A stretch of 64,000 nucleotides of DNA from Utricularia gibba (taxonomy: Eukaryota > Streptophyta > Magnoliopsida > Lamiales > Lentibulariaceae): assembly GCA_002189035.1 (NCBI GenBank), contig CM007992.1, positions 1,426,001 to 1,490,000 of the forward strand, written 5' to 3'. Numbering within the stretch: the stretch's first letter is position 1; each line of letters begins with the position of its first letter. The position numbers and the translations under genes are program-made. Shown one piece after another: positions 44,948 through 57,231 of this stretch. Under the pieces are notes generated by a model. It saw nothing but the letters and a program-made list of their open reading frames with translations. It had not been told where the DNA came from and made no database searches.

Positions 44948-47900
44948 ATGTCTCAGCAGAATCATCCGCAACAGCAATTGGGACAGCAGAATCATCCGCA
45001 ACAGCAAATAGGCATGCAGAATCAGCAACACCAGCAAATGGGACAGCAGAATAATCTGCAACAGCAAATGGGACAGCAGAACAATCTGCAACAGCAAATA
45101 GGACAGCAGAATCAGATGCAGCAACAAATGAGCCAGCAGAATCAATTGCATCATCAAATAGAGCAGCAAGGTCAATTGAATCAGCAGCAACAGAGTCAGA
45201 TGCAGCAGCAAATAGCGCAGCAGAATCAATTACAACAACACTCTGGCCAACCAGGGCAGTTGCAGCAGCCAACGGTGCAGCAGAATCAGCTTCAACAGCA
45301 AATGGGTCAGCCGAATCAACTGCAACAACAATTGGGGCAGCAGAATCAATTGCAGCAACAAATGGCGCAGCAGAATCAGTTGCAACAACAACAAATTTCT
45401 CAGCCAAATCAATTGCAACAACAGCAAATAGTCCATACGAATCAATTGCAACAGCAACATATGGGCCAGCAGAATCAGTTGCAGCAGCCACAAATTGGGC
45501 AAATTCCAGGTGGGAACATGTCACGATCTGTGCTGATGGGGCAAACTGGTCACTTGCCTATGTTGTCTGGTCAAGTAGCTGCGGCAGCTGCAGCTGCCCA
45601 GATGAACTTGCCAAATCAGTTTCTGTCATCGGTATGCAATCTTCTTATTTTTTCATCGTTTTATTGCCAAAATAAAGCAGTGAAACCATTCCAACCTGTA
45701 TTTTTACAGTTTTTTAATATCTGGCTTTGTATAATGTTGTAAGCCTTAGAGGAAGGCTACTGAATCAGTATTATCACTGTATGAATTTCTTTCTAGTTTG
45801 ATTCTGATTAACTCAGTGTGCCAACTTAATCTTGACTTTTTTGCAAGTGACTTTTTTTACAATGCAGAAGATTTACTTAGGAAAAATTTACATTGGACGC
45901 TCTAAAAGTAGCTTTGGGTTTGATATTTGGATAATTTGGATGCTAGGAAAATGGGTTTTTTGTGCGAGTTCGTATTTATTGTGATAGCTTTATGTTTGCA
46001 CAACACCTTTTGGCTTATTGAGTAATAAATCATCGACATTGCAGCCTCGACAGAAGGCAGGATTTATGCAAGGGACTCAGTTCCACCCTGGAAACTCTCC
46101 TGGACAGTCATTGCCTGGAATGCCTACAGTAGGAATGATGGGGTCTGTGAATCTGAATTCTCAACTCAGAACAAGTGGTGCTCTTGCCTACGCCCAGCAG
46201 AGGATGACCCCTGGCCAGATCAGGCAAAATGCATTAACTGCTAATCAGGTGTGTGTTTATTTGTTCGTATTTCTCCATTATGTGTAGAGCTTATCTGTTT
46301 GCAGCTTCTTATTAAATATAGGATCGATGCAATAATGTCCCAAATTTGTGTTAAATTTTCCTTTCATGTTATGCAGTAGTTTAAGATCTCCCTTCCTTGA
46401 GTTATTCACCCTTTTTCATGATGATCATCTTCTCTTGTGGGACTATGCCATTTCCAAGTTGCATCATGAGGTCATAAAGTCTTCACTTGATCGTAGTCAA
46501 GATTGCATAATTCATTGTATTATGCTTTCAGATGGCGTGATGTTATCTGAATGATTTTTTTAAGACTCCGAGATACCTAGGGTCACCAATCCGTGTTTGT
46601 ATTTCTGATCAACAGTTATTGGTGCTCAACTGTGCTTCTTGTGAAACATGCTTTCAGTTGTCTTTCTTCAAGTGACGATTCTGTGGATTTAACAGATCCT
46701 CTTGAATCTTTTTTCTTTTTTATCTAAAACGGCGCTGCTTCTCTTATGGAAGCATATTAAACCTTAAAACCTAATGGAGAACGTCTTACCTCTGTATAGT
46801 GTTGTTCAATATACGGTTAATTTCACTAGGAAATAGATTAAGTCCCAGTTGCAGCGTCTATTGTTATTTTGCTCTTCATGTATTCCCCAGTAAATAATTT
46901 TGAGATGATAATTTTGCTTTAGACTAAAATGGATATATTTTATTTTGCTCTCGTTGGCTTCATTGCATGTGAACTAAAACTAAATTTGCAGGCACAAAAT
47001 ATGACAGATTTTTCTTATGAATGCTCAGCTTTCAGGGCTTGCTCAGAACGGGAAATCTGGTGTCATGCATAATGCTTTAGCTCAGCAGCAATGGCTTAAA
47101 CAAATGGCATCCATGTCATCCCCCAATTCTTCATTTCGTATTCCAAATCGGCAACAGTTGCTTATGCAGCAGCAAATTGTATCTTCCCAGTTGCATCAGA
47201 ATTCGGTTGCTTTGAATCCACAACAACTGTCTCAGTTAGCACACATGGGCCAGTTAAATCAGCAAAAACAGCAACAACAGCAATCACCAACCCAGCAATT
47301 TTTCCATCAACAGCAGTCTCCTGGAAGTGTTGTAGGTCAGAAATCTGTAAGTTTGACTGGATCACTTCCTGATGCAGCTGCATCTGGAACTACAACGCCA
47401 GGTGGAAGTTCAAGCCAAGGCACAGAAGCCAGCAATCAACTACTTGGGAAGAGAAAGATACAAGATCTTGCATCAGAGGTTTTTCTTTCTTAGTTTGTTT
47501 TTACAGGTCTTTTATTTTGAAGTCATGTTAACAAGATTTTTCAAATTGATATCCATTAAACTCGAATAACAGTTTTTTTAAAAAAAAAAATCGATGTCAT
47601 CCTTTATTTTGTTGGTAGATTTTCATGATTTCTTGACTTATTTTGAATTGAATGCAGTTGGATATAAATGTAAAGGTGGATCCAGATGTTGAAGACATCC
47701 TTCTAGATTTTGCTGATAGCTTTATTGATTCCGTAAGGATTTGTATTTTTTTCTGCAGCAACTAATCTGATTCGCTATGCTACTACAATTACTAAACCTT
47801 CTTTTAGTTGGAAAATGTAGTATCTATATGCCGCTACTAGTTAACTTAAGTTGCTTTCAATTTTTTTCTCCTTTATCATGGTTTGTGTTAGTGAGTATGG

Positions 47901-49026
47901 TCTAATTCATGGGTAGTTCATTGCAGCCACTCGCTATTTCCTTTTTTGGTAGTAAAAATACGCCTGGACCAAGTAGCACTATTTTGCTTTGGATCTTTCA
48001 AGTCATTCTCTAGTAGATCTGGGCCCATTTTTTGTCGGATCTAAAAGATTCACTCTTTTGACTCTTCATAAAACGTAGGATGTAGAACCAATAAAGAGGC
48101 TTCTTTTCACCTGATTTGCATCCATCTTGTAGTCATTTAAGACAGTTCACCTGAAATCTTACTAATGGATATTGCGTATATTTCCTGGCCATGGAAGTGC
48201 TAGTTAGTGATTTACTTTTGAGGAAGGGCATTTTCTACCATGATGTGGTTGCTGTAGTTATCATGGCCTCTGGATGCGCACGATCTTCCGTTTGTTCTCT
48301 TATCGGTACACTGTGTGTAGGTCACCACATTTGCCTGCTCACTGGCTAAGCATCGCAAATCAACAACCTTGGAAGCCAAAGACGTGTTGCTTCATTTAGG
48401 TCTTGGTGCAATTTGTAGATCCCCTTTTTGTATTCTGGTCTACAAATTTCATTGTTCTTACTTGTTGATGCATGCATCTACAGATAAAAATCTGAAACTG
48501 AAGATACCCGGATACTCAAGCGAACATAGGAATAAATCTGCAGGCCATGTAAGTTTACCATGTGCAATAGTTTTGGTATGCTATGTTTTTCGATTAAATT
48601 CAGTTAGAGAATCCCCATTCATGCCATTGGAACCCATGAACAAACCAAGACAGAGTACATCAGGTGATGAAAAGTTGCTTGGTTACTCATCTATCTCCAT
48701 GTATTTGTCTCGCAGCAAACAAGTGATGCCCATAAGAAGCGTCTGGATCTGGTAACCAATACTTGAAGCCCAGCAGCTTATTCCCACACGTTTCTCTAAA
48801 TTCATCTTGGCTTGTTGCATCCTTGTGTTGAAGTTGCTGCTGTCCTATTCAGTTATTAAACCACTCACTAGTGGCTTGATCTCAGATCCGGAACTTGATG
48901 GAGCAGTCTTGTGCTCCTAACCAGACGGCAAGGCAGGGACCCAGCTTCCAAGCGGTGCCGGAGAATGAGGTCTCCTCCTCACAACAAAATGGCCCTCAGA
49001 TGATGCAACACAACATCCGATCTTGA
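44948..49026 (+). CDS. TFIID subunit 12 (TAF12b / EER4-like)
   Basis: Eight exons: 44948-45631, 46045-46248, 47008-47478, 47658-47732, 48321-48399, 48484-48548, 48716-48751 and 48886-49026, about 584 aa. The N-terminal half is Gln-rich (QQ-N-QLQQQ repeats). Conserved blocks are [62 protein letters not shown] and [20 protein letters not shown], then the histone-fold domain ([59 protein letters not shown]). TAF12 pairs with TAF4 in TFIID and SAGA; the Arabidopsis TAF12b gene is EER4, tied to ethylene response. For exon 3, the upstream acceptor (46991) breaks the frame; the one at 47007 keeps it, so I used that. The N-terminus may be incomplete because no upstream coding exon was found. Confidence 0.9.
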
Positions 49027-49819
49027 GGCCACTAACATGGGCCTGCTGGAGTAGGAGCACATCAAATCCCTCCCTCCCTGTATCTATGTAATTATTTCAC
49101 ATGCCACCCCCCATCCCCATCCATTCAGATGCTGATTGATCTTGTAGGGTAGTTACATGGTCATATTCCTCGCTTCAAATTCTTATTCATTCGCATAAGC
49201 ATTCTTGACTTTCTACTTACTATAGCCAAGATATCAAATATATTTTTTAATTCTAATAATTTAAATACAACTTTAATTAAACTATTAATATTAGTTTAAT
49301 CATGGCGTGCAACCATCCATTCCTTGCCCCGTTCACTCACATCTCATCCTGTTTCATTGTCCATCTCCATTGACACAAATTTGTGAGATGACTGATAAAA
49401 GATTGAATAAATTATATTAATTAGATTCAGAAATTAATTATGTATTTATTATTGATTATAAAGTTTATACCAACTAATGATCACTTGTGTGTACAGCACT
49501 CTACAATAATTTTATGCGGCACACACACACACAAACACTCACACACAGAATTCAATATTTAATATCTTTTAAAAATTAAAACAACAAAATGAATTTCTTT
49601 AAATGATCATCTTTTTCACATGTGTCCGCTTTTATAATTCACCCCTCCTTGGCCATGTTATAACCAATGAATACCTCGTGTTTATATTGTTTTCATTTTG
49701 ATTAATATTATTTATTTTTATTTGAATAGTATAAATAAAAAAATACATATAAAATCTATTTTCAATTAATTTAATAAACAAATATAAACAAGATCAATGT
49801 TCAATTGTAATTGATTCTA
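49027..49819. other. TAF12 3' flank and AT-rich DNA
   Basis: Likely TAF12 3' UTR to about 49200, then AT-rich DNA with a (CA)n run at about 49520-49533. No gene. Confidence 0.55.
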
Positions 49820-49824
49820 ATATT

Positions 49825-50341
49825 GATGGGATATAAATCGGATGCAGTTAATCTGTCTTTGGAAAGCTGCCAAAAGGTGCTTTGATGGAATAGCGCAGGA
49901 TGACAGATCGATAATTGTCAGAATCTGTCAATAGCGGCTATGTTGCACAATCTGAAAAGTGGCCGAATTACGGAAAAGCAGACGGCGGTTATCTGAAAAG
50001 TAGGACCACAGTACATGCGTAGAAAGCAGCCGACATCTACATAATTCAGGATTCAGCCAGATCGACCTCTCCTATAAGCAAGAGTAATTCTGAAGGTGAA
50101 AGAGTTCGACTCTAAGCTCTCCAATTTGTATTTCTCTCCCCACCTCCATCTAGTGAAGATTTTTCTCCGGTGAGCTCTGATAGCTCTGTGGTTTTTTCGT
50201 CCTCCAGCGGTTTTCATGTAAAAAAAAACTTGTCTTTTCGAGTTCCTTATAGCACACGAACCTAAATCGGGTAGGCCGCGTCCGATCACGCCCATAACCT
50301 GAAAATCGGCCCAACCTTGACATAGATTTTTGCCTTCAACA
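49825..50341 (+). repeat. 5' LTR
   Basis: 517 bp, TG...CA ends, matching 58944-59459 along its length. A probable TATA-like CTATAAGC lies at about 50072 and T/C-rich leader sequence follows. Confidence 0.9.
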
Positions 50342-50344
50342 TTT

Positions 50345-50362
50345 TGGCGCCCACCATGGGGC
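50345..50362 (+). other. tRNA primer-binding site
   Basis: TGGCGCCCACCATGGGGC begins four bases after the LTR and matches, apart from one base, a primer site often seen in plant gypsy elements. Confidence 0.7.
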
Positions 50363-50409
50363 AAGATCTATTGTCCCACTCGAGAAATCCACAGAAAACT
50401 ACTCACCAA

Positions 50410-51749
50410 ATGCTCATCATGGCAGAAAACAGCATGACCACCAACTCTGGCAACAAAGGGAGTGTCGGCATACAAGACCCCGGCCTCATGGTTATCAATA
50501 AGGAACAACTCAAAGCCTTTATGACGGAAATCTTCTCCGACCTTAAAGCATCCTCGGGGCTGAACTCTAGTGCACAAGAAGGAACACCCAAAACCGCATG
50601 ACGAGCAAAAAAACAACCCCTAATTCCGGAGTACCTCCTGGACACAGAGACTGAGTTCAAACCGAGGAAGAGATGTTGCGAAGGAAGAGGCGCAACCAAG
50701 TCATTTATGAGCCAGGAACGGATAGGGGAAACATGATTGGCAAAATCTTAGAAAAAAGGAAAGAAGAGCTGAGGAGAGAACTGGACCAGATTTGTGAGAG
50801 GAAAAGACTTATCGGTAGACAAACGCCGCCCAGGGAGAGAGAGAGTAGGGGCTTCAGAGATGCCTTTGACCAGAACGTGTGCACTAGGAGAGGAGATGTT
50901 TTGGCCGATATCAACTTTGCTCTAAGAAGCAGTGTTGAAGGAGTAGTGGCTACCTTGGCATTGCGCTTTGACCCCTTCTCGGATGAATTAATCGGGGAAG
51001 AACCAGAGAGAGGATTCAGGATCCCCAACGGACTACCCACGTATGATGGAAAAGGGGACCTCGTATCCCATGTGACTGGCTTTGACATGAGGATGGCAAT
51101 AGTCCGACATTCTGAAGCCATGAAATGCAAGCTGTTTGCTTGCTCGCTCAAAAAGGGAGCAAAGACGTGGTTCAAGCAGTTAGAACCATGCACTGTTGGA
51201 TCTTATCGGGAGTTGGTGTTGCTCTTCACTACCCGATACACTGTCAAGATTGAGGCTCCACCTTCAAAGGTAGCGCTATATTTTATTTGGTATGACCATC
51301 AAAAAGAGAGCTTGAGAAGATTCATCGACCGATTCAACTACTTAGCACAGGATGTTCAGTTGGATTTGAAGGAGAGGGTGGAAATAATGAAGCGGGCCCT
51401 AAGAATGTCCAAACTGGGGCAGAGTCTGTCTAAGTCCCCACTGAAGAACCTCGGAGAATTTCTAAGGAAGATCATGAAGTACATCCGAGTTGATGATGAC
51501 CTCAAGGCCGAAATGAAGAGCTGCGTAGAAATTTGGCCGATTTCGCAGCAAGAAGTGCAGCCCAACCTGGCCCCCCGGTCGAATAAGCGCCGTGAAGTGT
51601 ATCAGGTGGAACCGACTAGAACGGATACCTATTGTGAGATACACAAGACAACATGGCACGATATTGTCGACTGTCGGATAATGAAAAGGATGATCGAACG
51701 ATATCATGCTAGCGGTGGGGCAAACAGCACGACGCGGAACCCCGCATGA
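50410..51749 (+). pseudogene. gag region of the retrotransposon
   Basis: Two frames (50410-50601 and 50673-51749) separated by a stop and frame change. The second holds the retrotransposon gag domain: GLPTYDGKGDLVSHVTGFDM, CKLFACSLKKGAKTWFKQLE and SLRRFIDRFNYLAQD. Structural protein that would form the virus-like particle; as written it is disrupted and ends without a protease. Confidence 0.8.
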
Positions 51750-51975
51750 ATGAGAGAACGAAAAAGGGGACGTAACCAATACCTGGGGAATGAAGGAAGT
51801 CGATATCCAAAATAGTTGAGACTAAATCGTAGATTTAGTCCCAACTAACACTAAAATAACACAATTGCGGTACTTAAAAGCAAAAAATATAAAACTAGGT
51901 AGTAAAACTAAATTTTTGTAGCACAATATGAATCTTTTCCATGCACTCAATCACTTAAAAATATGTGTTATCAGT
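51750..51975. other. Deletion junction with AT-rich filler
   Basis: Between gag and the RNase H tail, where protease and reverse transcriptase should be, lies about 200 bp. Much of it (about 51815-51960) is AT-rich and unlike the rest of the element, and it contains a perfect 9-bp inverted repeat GACTAAATC/GATTTAGTC at 51820-51840. Confidence 0.6.
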
Positions 51976-52600
51976 AGCCAAATGGGCGATCGAGTTAAGA
52001 AAAATGGATATCGAATTCAGATCGAGAACTGCGATCAAAGCCTAGCCTCTAGCCGATTTTGTGGTCGAAATGACCAGGCCTATCGACCGGTTCTTGGAAG
52101 CCAACGACCGATGGGCCATGTATGTCAATGATTCTACATATAACGGGGCTGGAAGTGGAATTGACATCCGAACTCGGGATAGGAAGTACATCCATATCAC
52201 GGTGAAATTCTTATTCCCCGCCTCCAATAACGTCGTTGAGTATGAGGCTTTGATTGAAGGAATGAAAATGGCCAAGGAACTTGGAGTTGCAGAGCTCGAC
52301 GTTTATACCGATTCACAGCTAGTGCAAGGACAATTTTCGGGTGAGTATGAAACCCATGACCCCCTAATGGCTCTGTATCATGTTAAGGTGAAGGAGTTGG
52401 TGAAGACTTTCAAGGAGTTTACCCTATCACATGTGGCATGCGAAGAAAATGGATCTGTGGACAGCCTCGCCCAGTTTGCCACAGGTTTTCTAGAGTTAAA
52501 AGAGGGGAGTGTGATGATCCGATTGCGGGATCAACCTTCATTAATCTTGCGGATAGTGAACCATATTACCCAGCAACCAGGAAATGACATCTCTTCGTAG
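51976..52600 (+). pseudogene. RNase H region of the retrotransposon
   Basis: About 51980-52040 resembles the tail of the standard RT-linked RNase H (RKMDIEFRSRTAIKA, then a stop). From about 52050 an RNase H-like domain follows: LADFVVEMTRP, DRWAMYVNDSTYNGAGSG, SNNVVEYEALIEGMKMAKEL and VYTDSQLVQGQFSGEYETHD. The first acidic residue of the usual YVDGS motif is Asn here (YVNDS), which would remove a catalytic Asp. Without RT it has no obvious use. Confidence 0.75.
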
Positions 52601-53845
52601 CTAAGTCTCCTCGAAGATTGGATGTCGGCTTATATCTAGTATCTGCAAAACGGAGAAACACCATCTGACAAATTGGAAGCCCGAAAGTTGGAGATTAGGG
52701 CAAAGAGTTATACACTAGTAAGCGGAATTCTCTATCGGAGATCCTTCGATGGACCCCTACTGAAGTGTATCACGAAAGAACATTCTCAAGACCTTATTAC
52801 CGATTTGCACGAGGGAAAGTGCGGCAGTCGTGTTGGGATACGATCGCTATGCAGAAAGGCAATGAGAAGCGGGCACTATTGGACAACTATGAAACAAGAT
52901 ATTATTGAAGTGGTGAGGAAATTCAAGATATGCCAATATCATGCGAACACACCGAGAAAACCGGTAAACAAACTGACTACTCTATTGCTCTCGTACCCGT
53001 TTGATCGTTGGGGGCTGGATATCATGGGACCTTTCCCTCAAACCTCCGGCCAAAGGAAGTTTGTTATCGTGGGGATTGAATATTTCTCTATATGGGTAGA
53101 AGTGGAAGCCGTGGCAAAAATATCGGAAGAAACCGTTATCTGGTTTCTGTGAAGGAACATCTTCATCCGGTTCGGGGTACCCCGAGAACTCGCAACCAAT
53201 AATGGAACCCAGTTTGCTGGGGGGAAGATGGACGCATTCCTGGATAAGTATTCCATCAAGCACAACTTCACTTCGGTCTACCATCCTCAGAGCAATGACC
53301 TCACGGAGGTAACAAACCGAACGCCCAGACAAGGTATGAAAACTAAACTTGAGGACTTTGGAGGGTCTTGGGCAAACTGGTTGGATGAGGTGCTATGGTC
53401 ATATTGCACCACCCCTCGAACCACTACAGAAGAATTCCCCTTCTTATTGGTTTACGGATCGGAAGCAGTATGCCCAATTGAATTAAAGCTAAAGAGCTAT
53501 AGGGTGGAACACTATAACGAAGAGGAAAATGCCGATCTACGAAAACTAGAGTTGGAGTTGTTGGAGGAAAAAAGATAGAGTATTTATAGTTGACTAGGGG
53601 CTTATCAAAGAAGAACGGAAAAGAATTACAACAAGTCTGTATCCCCAAGGGAATTTTCGGAAGGAGACTTGGTGCTTCGAAGCATCCACCCACAAAGACA
53701 TGTGGGAAAATTAGACCGCAACTGGGAAGGACCTTATTGGATTTCAAAGGTAATCGGAAAAGAAGCTTATCACCTAGAACAGCTAGATGATGTGGAATTT
53801 CGAAGGTCATGGAATGCATCACATCTGAGGAAATTCTATGCCTAA
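52601..53845 (+). pseudogene. Integrase region of the retrotransposon
   Basis: Zinc-binding region (LHEGKCGSRVG), core (FDRWGLDIMGPFPQ; KFVIVGIEYFSIWVE), a stop at 53150-53152, then FGVPRELATNNGTQF and YHPQSNDLTEVTN. A frame change near 53590 precedes the C-terminal part, which ends with a TAA at 53843-53845. The usual SDNGTQF reads TNNGTQF, so the second catalytic Asp is lost, and a zinc ligand His is Arg (CGSRVG). Inactive by several independent defects. Confidence 0.8.
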
Positions 53846-53954
53846 CCAGCCCAATATCAATCTCTATCACAAATTTTCACAAGTTTTGGTATTTTCTTCA
53901 TCAAAATAGTCAAGCAGCTATATATTCCTCCAAAGCGGAGATGAGTTGACAAAA

Positions 53955-54780
53955 TCGTAAGCCCTGGCAGTGCCACGTAAACCTTGACAAACCTTCTAAG
54001 TCTGCGCCCCTTGATGGGCAAAGCAAACAAACTCGGGGCTCCCCCCGAAATATGTGATCCCCTAAACTCAGGCTCCAGTGATAAGGGTAAGCCCTGGCAC
54101 AACTCGGGCACCGGTTTCCGCAACCTCACGTGTAAGCCCCGAAAAAGCCCTTAAGTACAAATCTTACTGCCAAATCTTAAGACAACAAGAGCACCCAAAG
54201 CAAATCTGCCTATGTTTTTAAAACAATGGAATCTTGACCAGAAGTTGGCCCAGTCGGATTGGGGAAGTCGTTCAACCCATGAGGGGTCCCGATCCACTTC
54301 CCTAGCAGCGGTTCAGCTTGCGTAAGGAAGAGACTATGGCAAAAGGCATAAAACTTCCGAGTCATGTAAGCCCATGCAAATCTTATATGTCTATACCCCT
54401 CGATGGGCATAGCAAAGCATCCCGAGGCTCTCCCCCGAAGTATTGAATCCCTCAAACCCAGACACTAATGGCAATGGTAAGCCCTGGTACGAATCGGGCA
54501 TTGGCTTCCAAAAGCCATTCGCGTAAGCCCCAAAAAATCCCTAAGTAAAGATCTTGCTACCGAATCTCGAGATGGTAAGTGCACCCGAAGCAGATCCGAC
54601 TATGCCTTGAAAGCATAGAGATTTGGCCAGAAGAGGGTTTATTCGGATTGAGGATGCAACTTGACCCAAGAGGGGTTCCGAGTTATGTCCTTAGCAACGG
54701 TCTTGCACACGTGAGAAAAAACTTAGGCAAAAAAGCCCAGCCTAGTGATTGGAAAACCACGCAACTTGCAAATTGGAATA
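53955..54780. repeat. Two tandem units of about 400 bp downstream of integrase
   Basis: Unit 1 (about 53955-54365) and unit 2 (about 54366-54780) share ordered landmarks: GTAAGCCC, CCCCT(T/C)GATGGGCA, CCCCCGAA, GGTAAGCCCTGG, GTAAGCCCC, GCACCC(A/G)AAGCA and GGCCAGAAG. Similarity is moderate and borders are approximate. Confidence 0.7.
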
Positions 54781-54907
54781 ATCGATAAAAAGCAGAGGCA
54801 ATATGCAAAAACTAAGTAAACTGAAAGAAGGAATCCCAAACCGGGATCTCAAAATATACAAAAACCCCAAATCAGGGGCAAAAACATCAGTTTCAAAAGA
54901 AAGGAAT

Positions 54908-57164
54908 TTAAGGTTCAGGAAGAGAATTAGTTGAGGGGCCGACATGTCCCTCCATCCTCGCTCTTAGCTTGGCTTCATTCTCCCACCCAATCCTAGCCCA
55001 AATAAGTGCTATTAGGCGCTCCCGATCCACTTCAAACCCGAATTCCGGGGCTTGGAACACATCCGTGATAACGTCCAACATGTTTTCATCCTTCGTCAGG
55101 GGGTTTATCCTTTCAAAGCGTGGATCCGTGATCGACGACCCGAATTCTCGACTGAACTGGTGCCTTTGCCGGTATAAGAGCAAGCCGATTTAGTCCCCTT
55201 CATAAATATCCGAGAGCTTAGAAGCAGGCTGAGTTAACGAAATCATCCAAAAGCCCCTCCGAGATGCCTCTTGATTCAGTAATTCGGCCTCCAAGGCCGA
55301 AACACGATCCCGAGCGTGCTTCAACTCCGCTTCTGCTTCCTCAAGCATCACTTTGAAACCCTCCTTTTCGGAATTGGCATCATCGATTGCCTTCCCCATT
55401 TCATCGACCACATTCTGAAACTCCTCTTCCCGACGAGAACGCTTCCCGAGAATCATCCTCCGCAAACTCCCTTCCTCATCTAATAATTTCACTATGGCAT
55501 CTTAAACACTATATGGGCTTGAAGCCGGGTAACCTCCTCCGAGTGTGACCCCATCTACTTGGCCATCCCCCATCCGAAAGTCAAAGCCTAGAAAAAAAAT
55601 CACTCAGTTAGAAACCGGCTTACACAATTACGAGAAGGAATAAGATGAATACCTGCCAGATTCCCTTAAGCATAACTTCCGGTTGAAAGTCCAGAGGACT
55701 TGGCACAGCTTCGTCCAGTAGTCTCCTTAATTCGACTGGAAACGAAGATAGAGGGAACGCCGGATTGCCCCGTGTCTCAATTAGAGCATAATCACTCCAT
55801 ATCTCATTCGAAGGGCCGACGTTGAGGCATCAACCGAATTGAACTCCATACCGAGAACTGGGGGTTCAACGATCATCGGAGAAGGGAAGAGCTTCCCTTT
55901 GCCCTTTCTGGTTGAGGAAGGAGGGGGAGTCGGTTCCTGGCTCCCAGACACCTCAATCACTTGATCCCCATCCGAGGAGTGATTGGCGGCATCCGATTGA
56001 ACTTCAAGAGAATCAGCCTAGAAGGAAAGATAAAGTCGGAATTAGAGACTCATAATGACGGATCGCAAAAACCAAATAGACCTGTACAGAGGGGGCTACA
56101 TCGGATTCTTGCATCCGACGCATCTCAGCAGAGAAGCGCGCCATCACTGAATCCTCCAAAGCATTTCTTCATGCCATCTCTTCAACTGCATACGAAAATT
56201 GGGAAAGCAGTGAAACACGATAAATATATTGCAATTCAAGGAGGCAGAACCCGGCTACGTCTATGCTTCTTAGAAGGTTTATGTGCGCAAACCTTAACCC
56301 TTTTTCTTTTCTTTCGAGCTGAGGGCCAAGTGGAGGACTCAGGAACCAGAATAGAGGGGAGAGGGGTTATCGGTTCAGAAGCAGGAGGTGCTGCCGAATC
56401 AGAGGGAGCATTGTGTGGAGATTTTAAGAGATGACGATACTCTAACTCAGAGCCTAGACGAATAATGAAATTAGGCCACTGTCCATCCCGGTTGCGACCA
56501 AGAATCCCACAGGCCGATAAGGAATCTTGTGAAAGCATCAAGGCCCGAGACTCGAATCTAACAGAACATCCACCCAATCTATGATATACCTCCCTACGGG
56601 GCTCGTTAGAGGGACGAAAATGACCGAAAAGTTTTATCTTGAAAGGAGTGGGGGGTTTAATCAAAAAATTCCACCTAGCCCCCAGCGGGGAGCAACCCAG
56701 ATGAAGGAAGACCACCAGTTGTGATGAGTATTGGGAGCTTTTAAAATGAAATTGGGATGGTCTTCAAACCGGTGAAATTGGAAGTGGGAGAAACCGTGCA
56801 TCGGACATTTTGCTTTGCGGACTGCAACTTTGAAGAGTTGGAAAAAATCTACTAGCATCATATTCGGATCCATGCCGACCGAATAGAAGAGAAATGTGGT
56901 GAAATAGAAGATTGAATTTGGGGCGAGGCAATGGAACGGGATGAAAAACATGTTGAGAAATTGAACAAGTAAAGGGTGGAGCGGAAATCGTAGGCCACTT
57001 TCTAAGTAGGTAATGGGGATGGGAAGGCCGAAACGGGGAAGAGGCCTTTCCTCGGATCCCCAAGGAATCTGGCCATCCCTAGCCTGGGAAATAATGTATC
57101 CCTCCGGGATCGAGTATTTGGACCGAATAGCGGAGATATTCAACTCACTAGATTTCCTACCCAT
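54908..57164 (-). pseudogene. Antisense ORF of the retrotransposon (putative gypsy-type transposon domain)
   Basis: On the strand opposite to gag/integrase. It begins MGRKSSELNISAIRSKYSI at 57164 and contains the PF04195-like block YLESGLRFPLHPLLVQFLNM, then, after a frame change near 56700, FLIKPPTPFKIKLFGHF, a basic nuclear-type stretch ARKKRKRVKVCAHKPSKKHR, a coiled-coil-like segment (about 55490-55190, EAEAELKHARDRVSALEAEL) and a final frame ending at 54908. Such antisense ORFs occur in Tat-type elements, role unknown. Several stops or unrecognised introns separate the parts. Confidence 0.65.
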
Positions 57165-57231
57165 CTCGCTCTCGGGAGTCGTAAAAGGAAGGAGTTTTGA
57201 AGGGCGTGAAGGAAAAGAGTGGAAACCCTAA

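Noticed and set aside
44880-45524. Long Ala/Val-rich frame opposite TAF12 exon 1
   Set aside because: It is the mirror of the Gln-rich CAG/CAA coding repeat, which has no stops in several frames.
46992-47007. Frameshift in TAF12 exon 3
   Set aside because: A second AG acceptor at 47007 gives an intact frame, so no mutation is needed.
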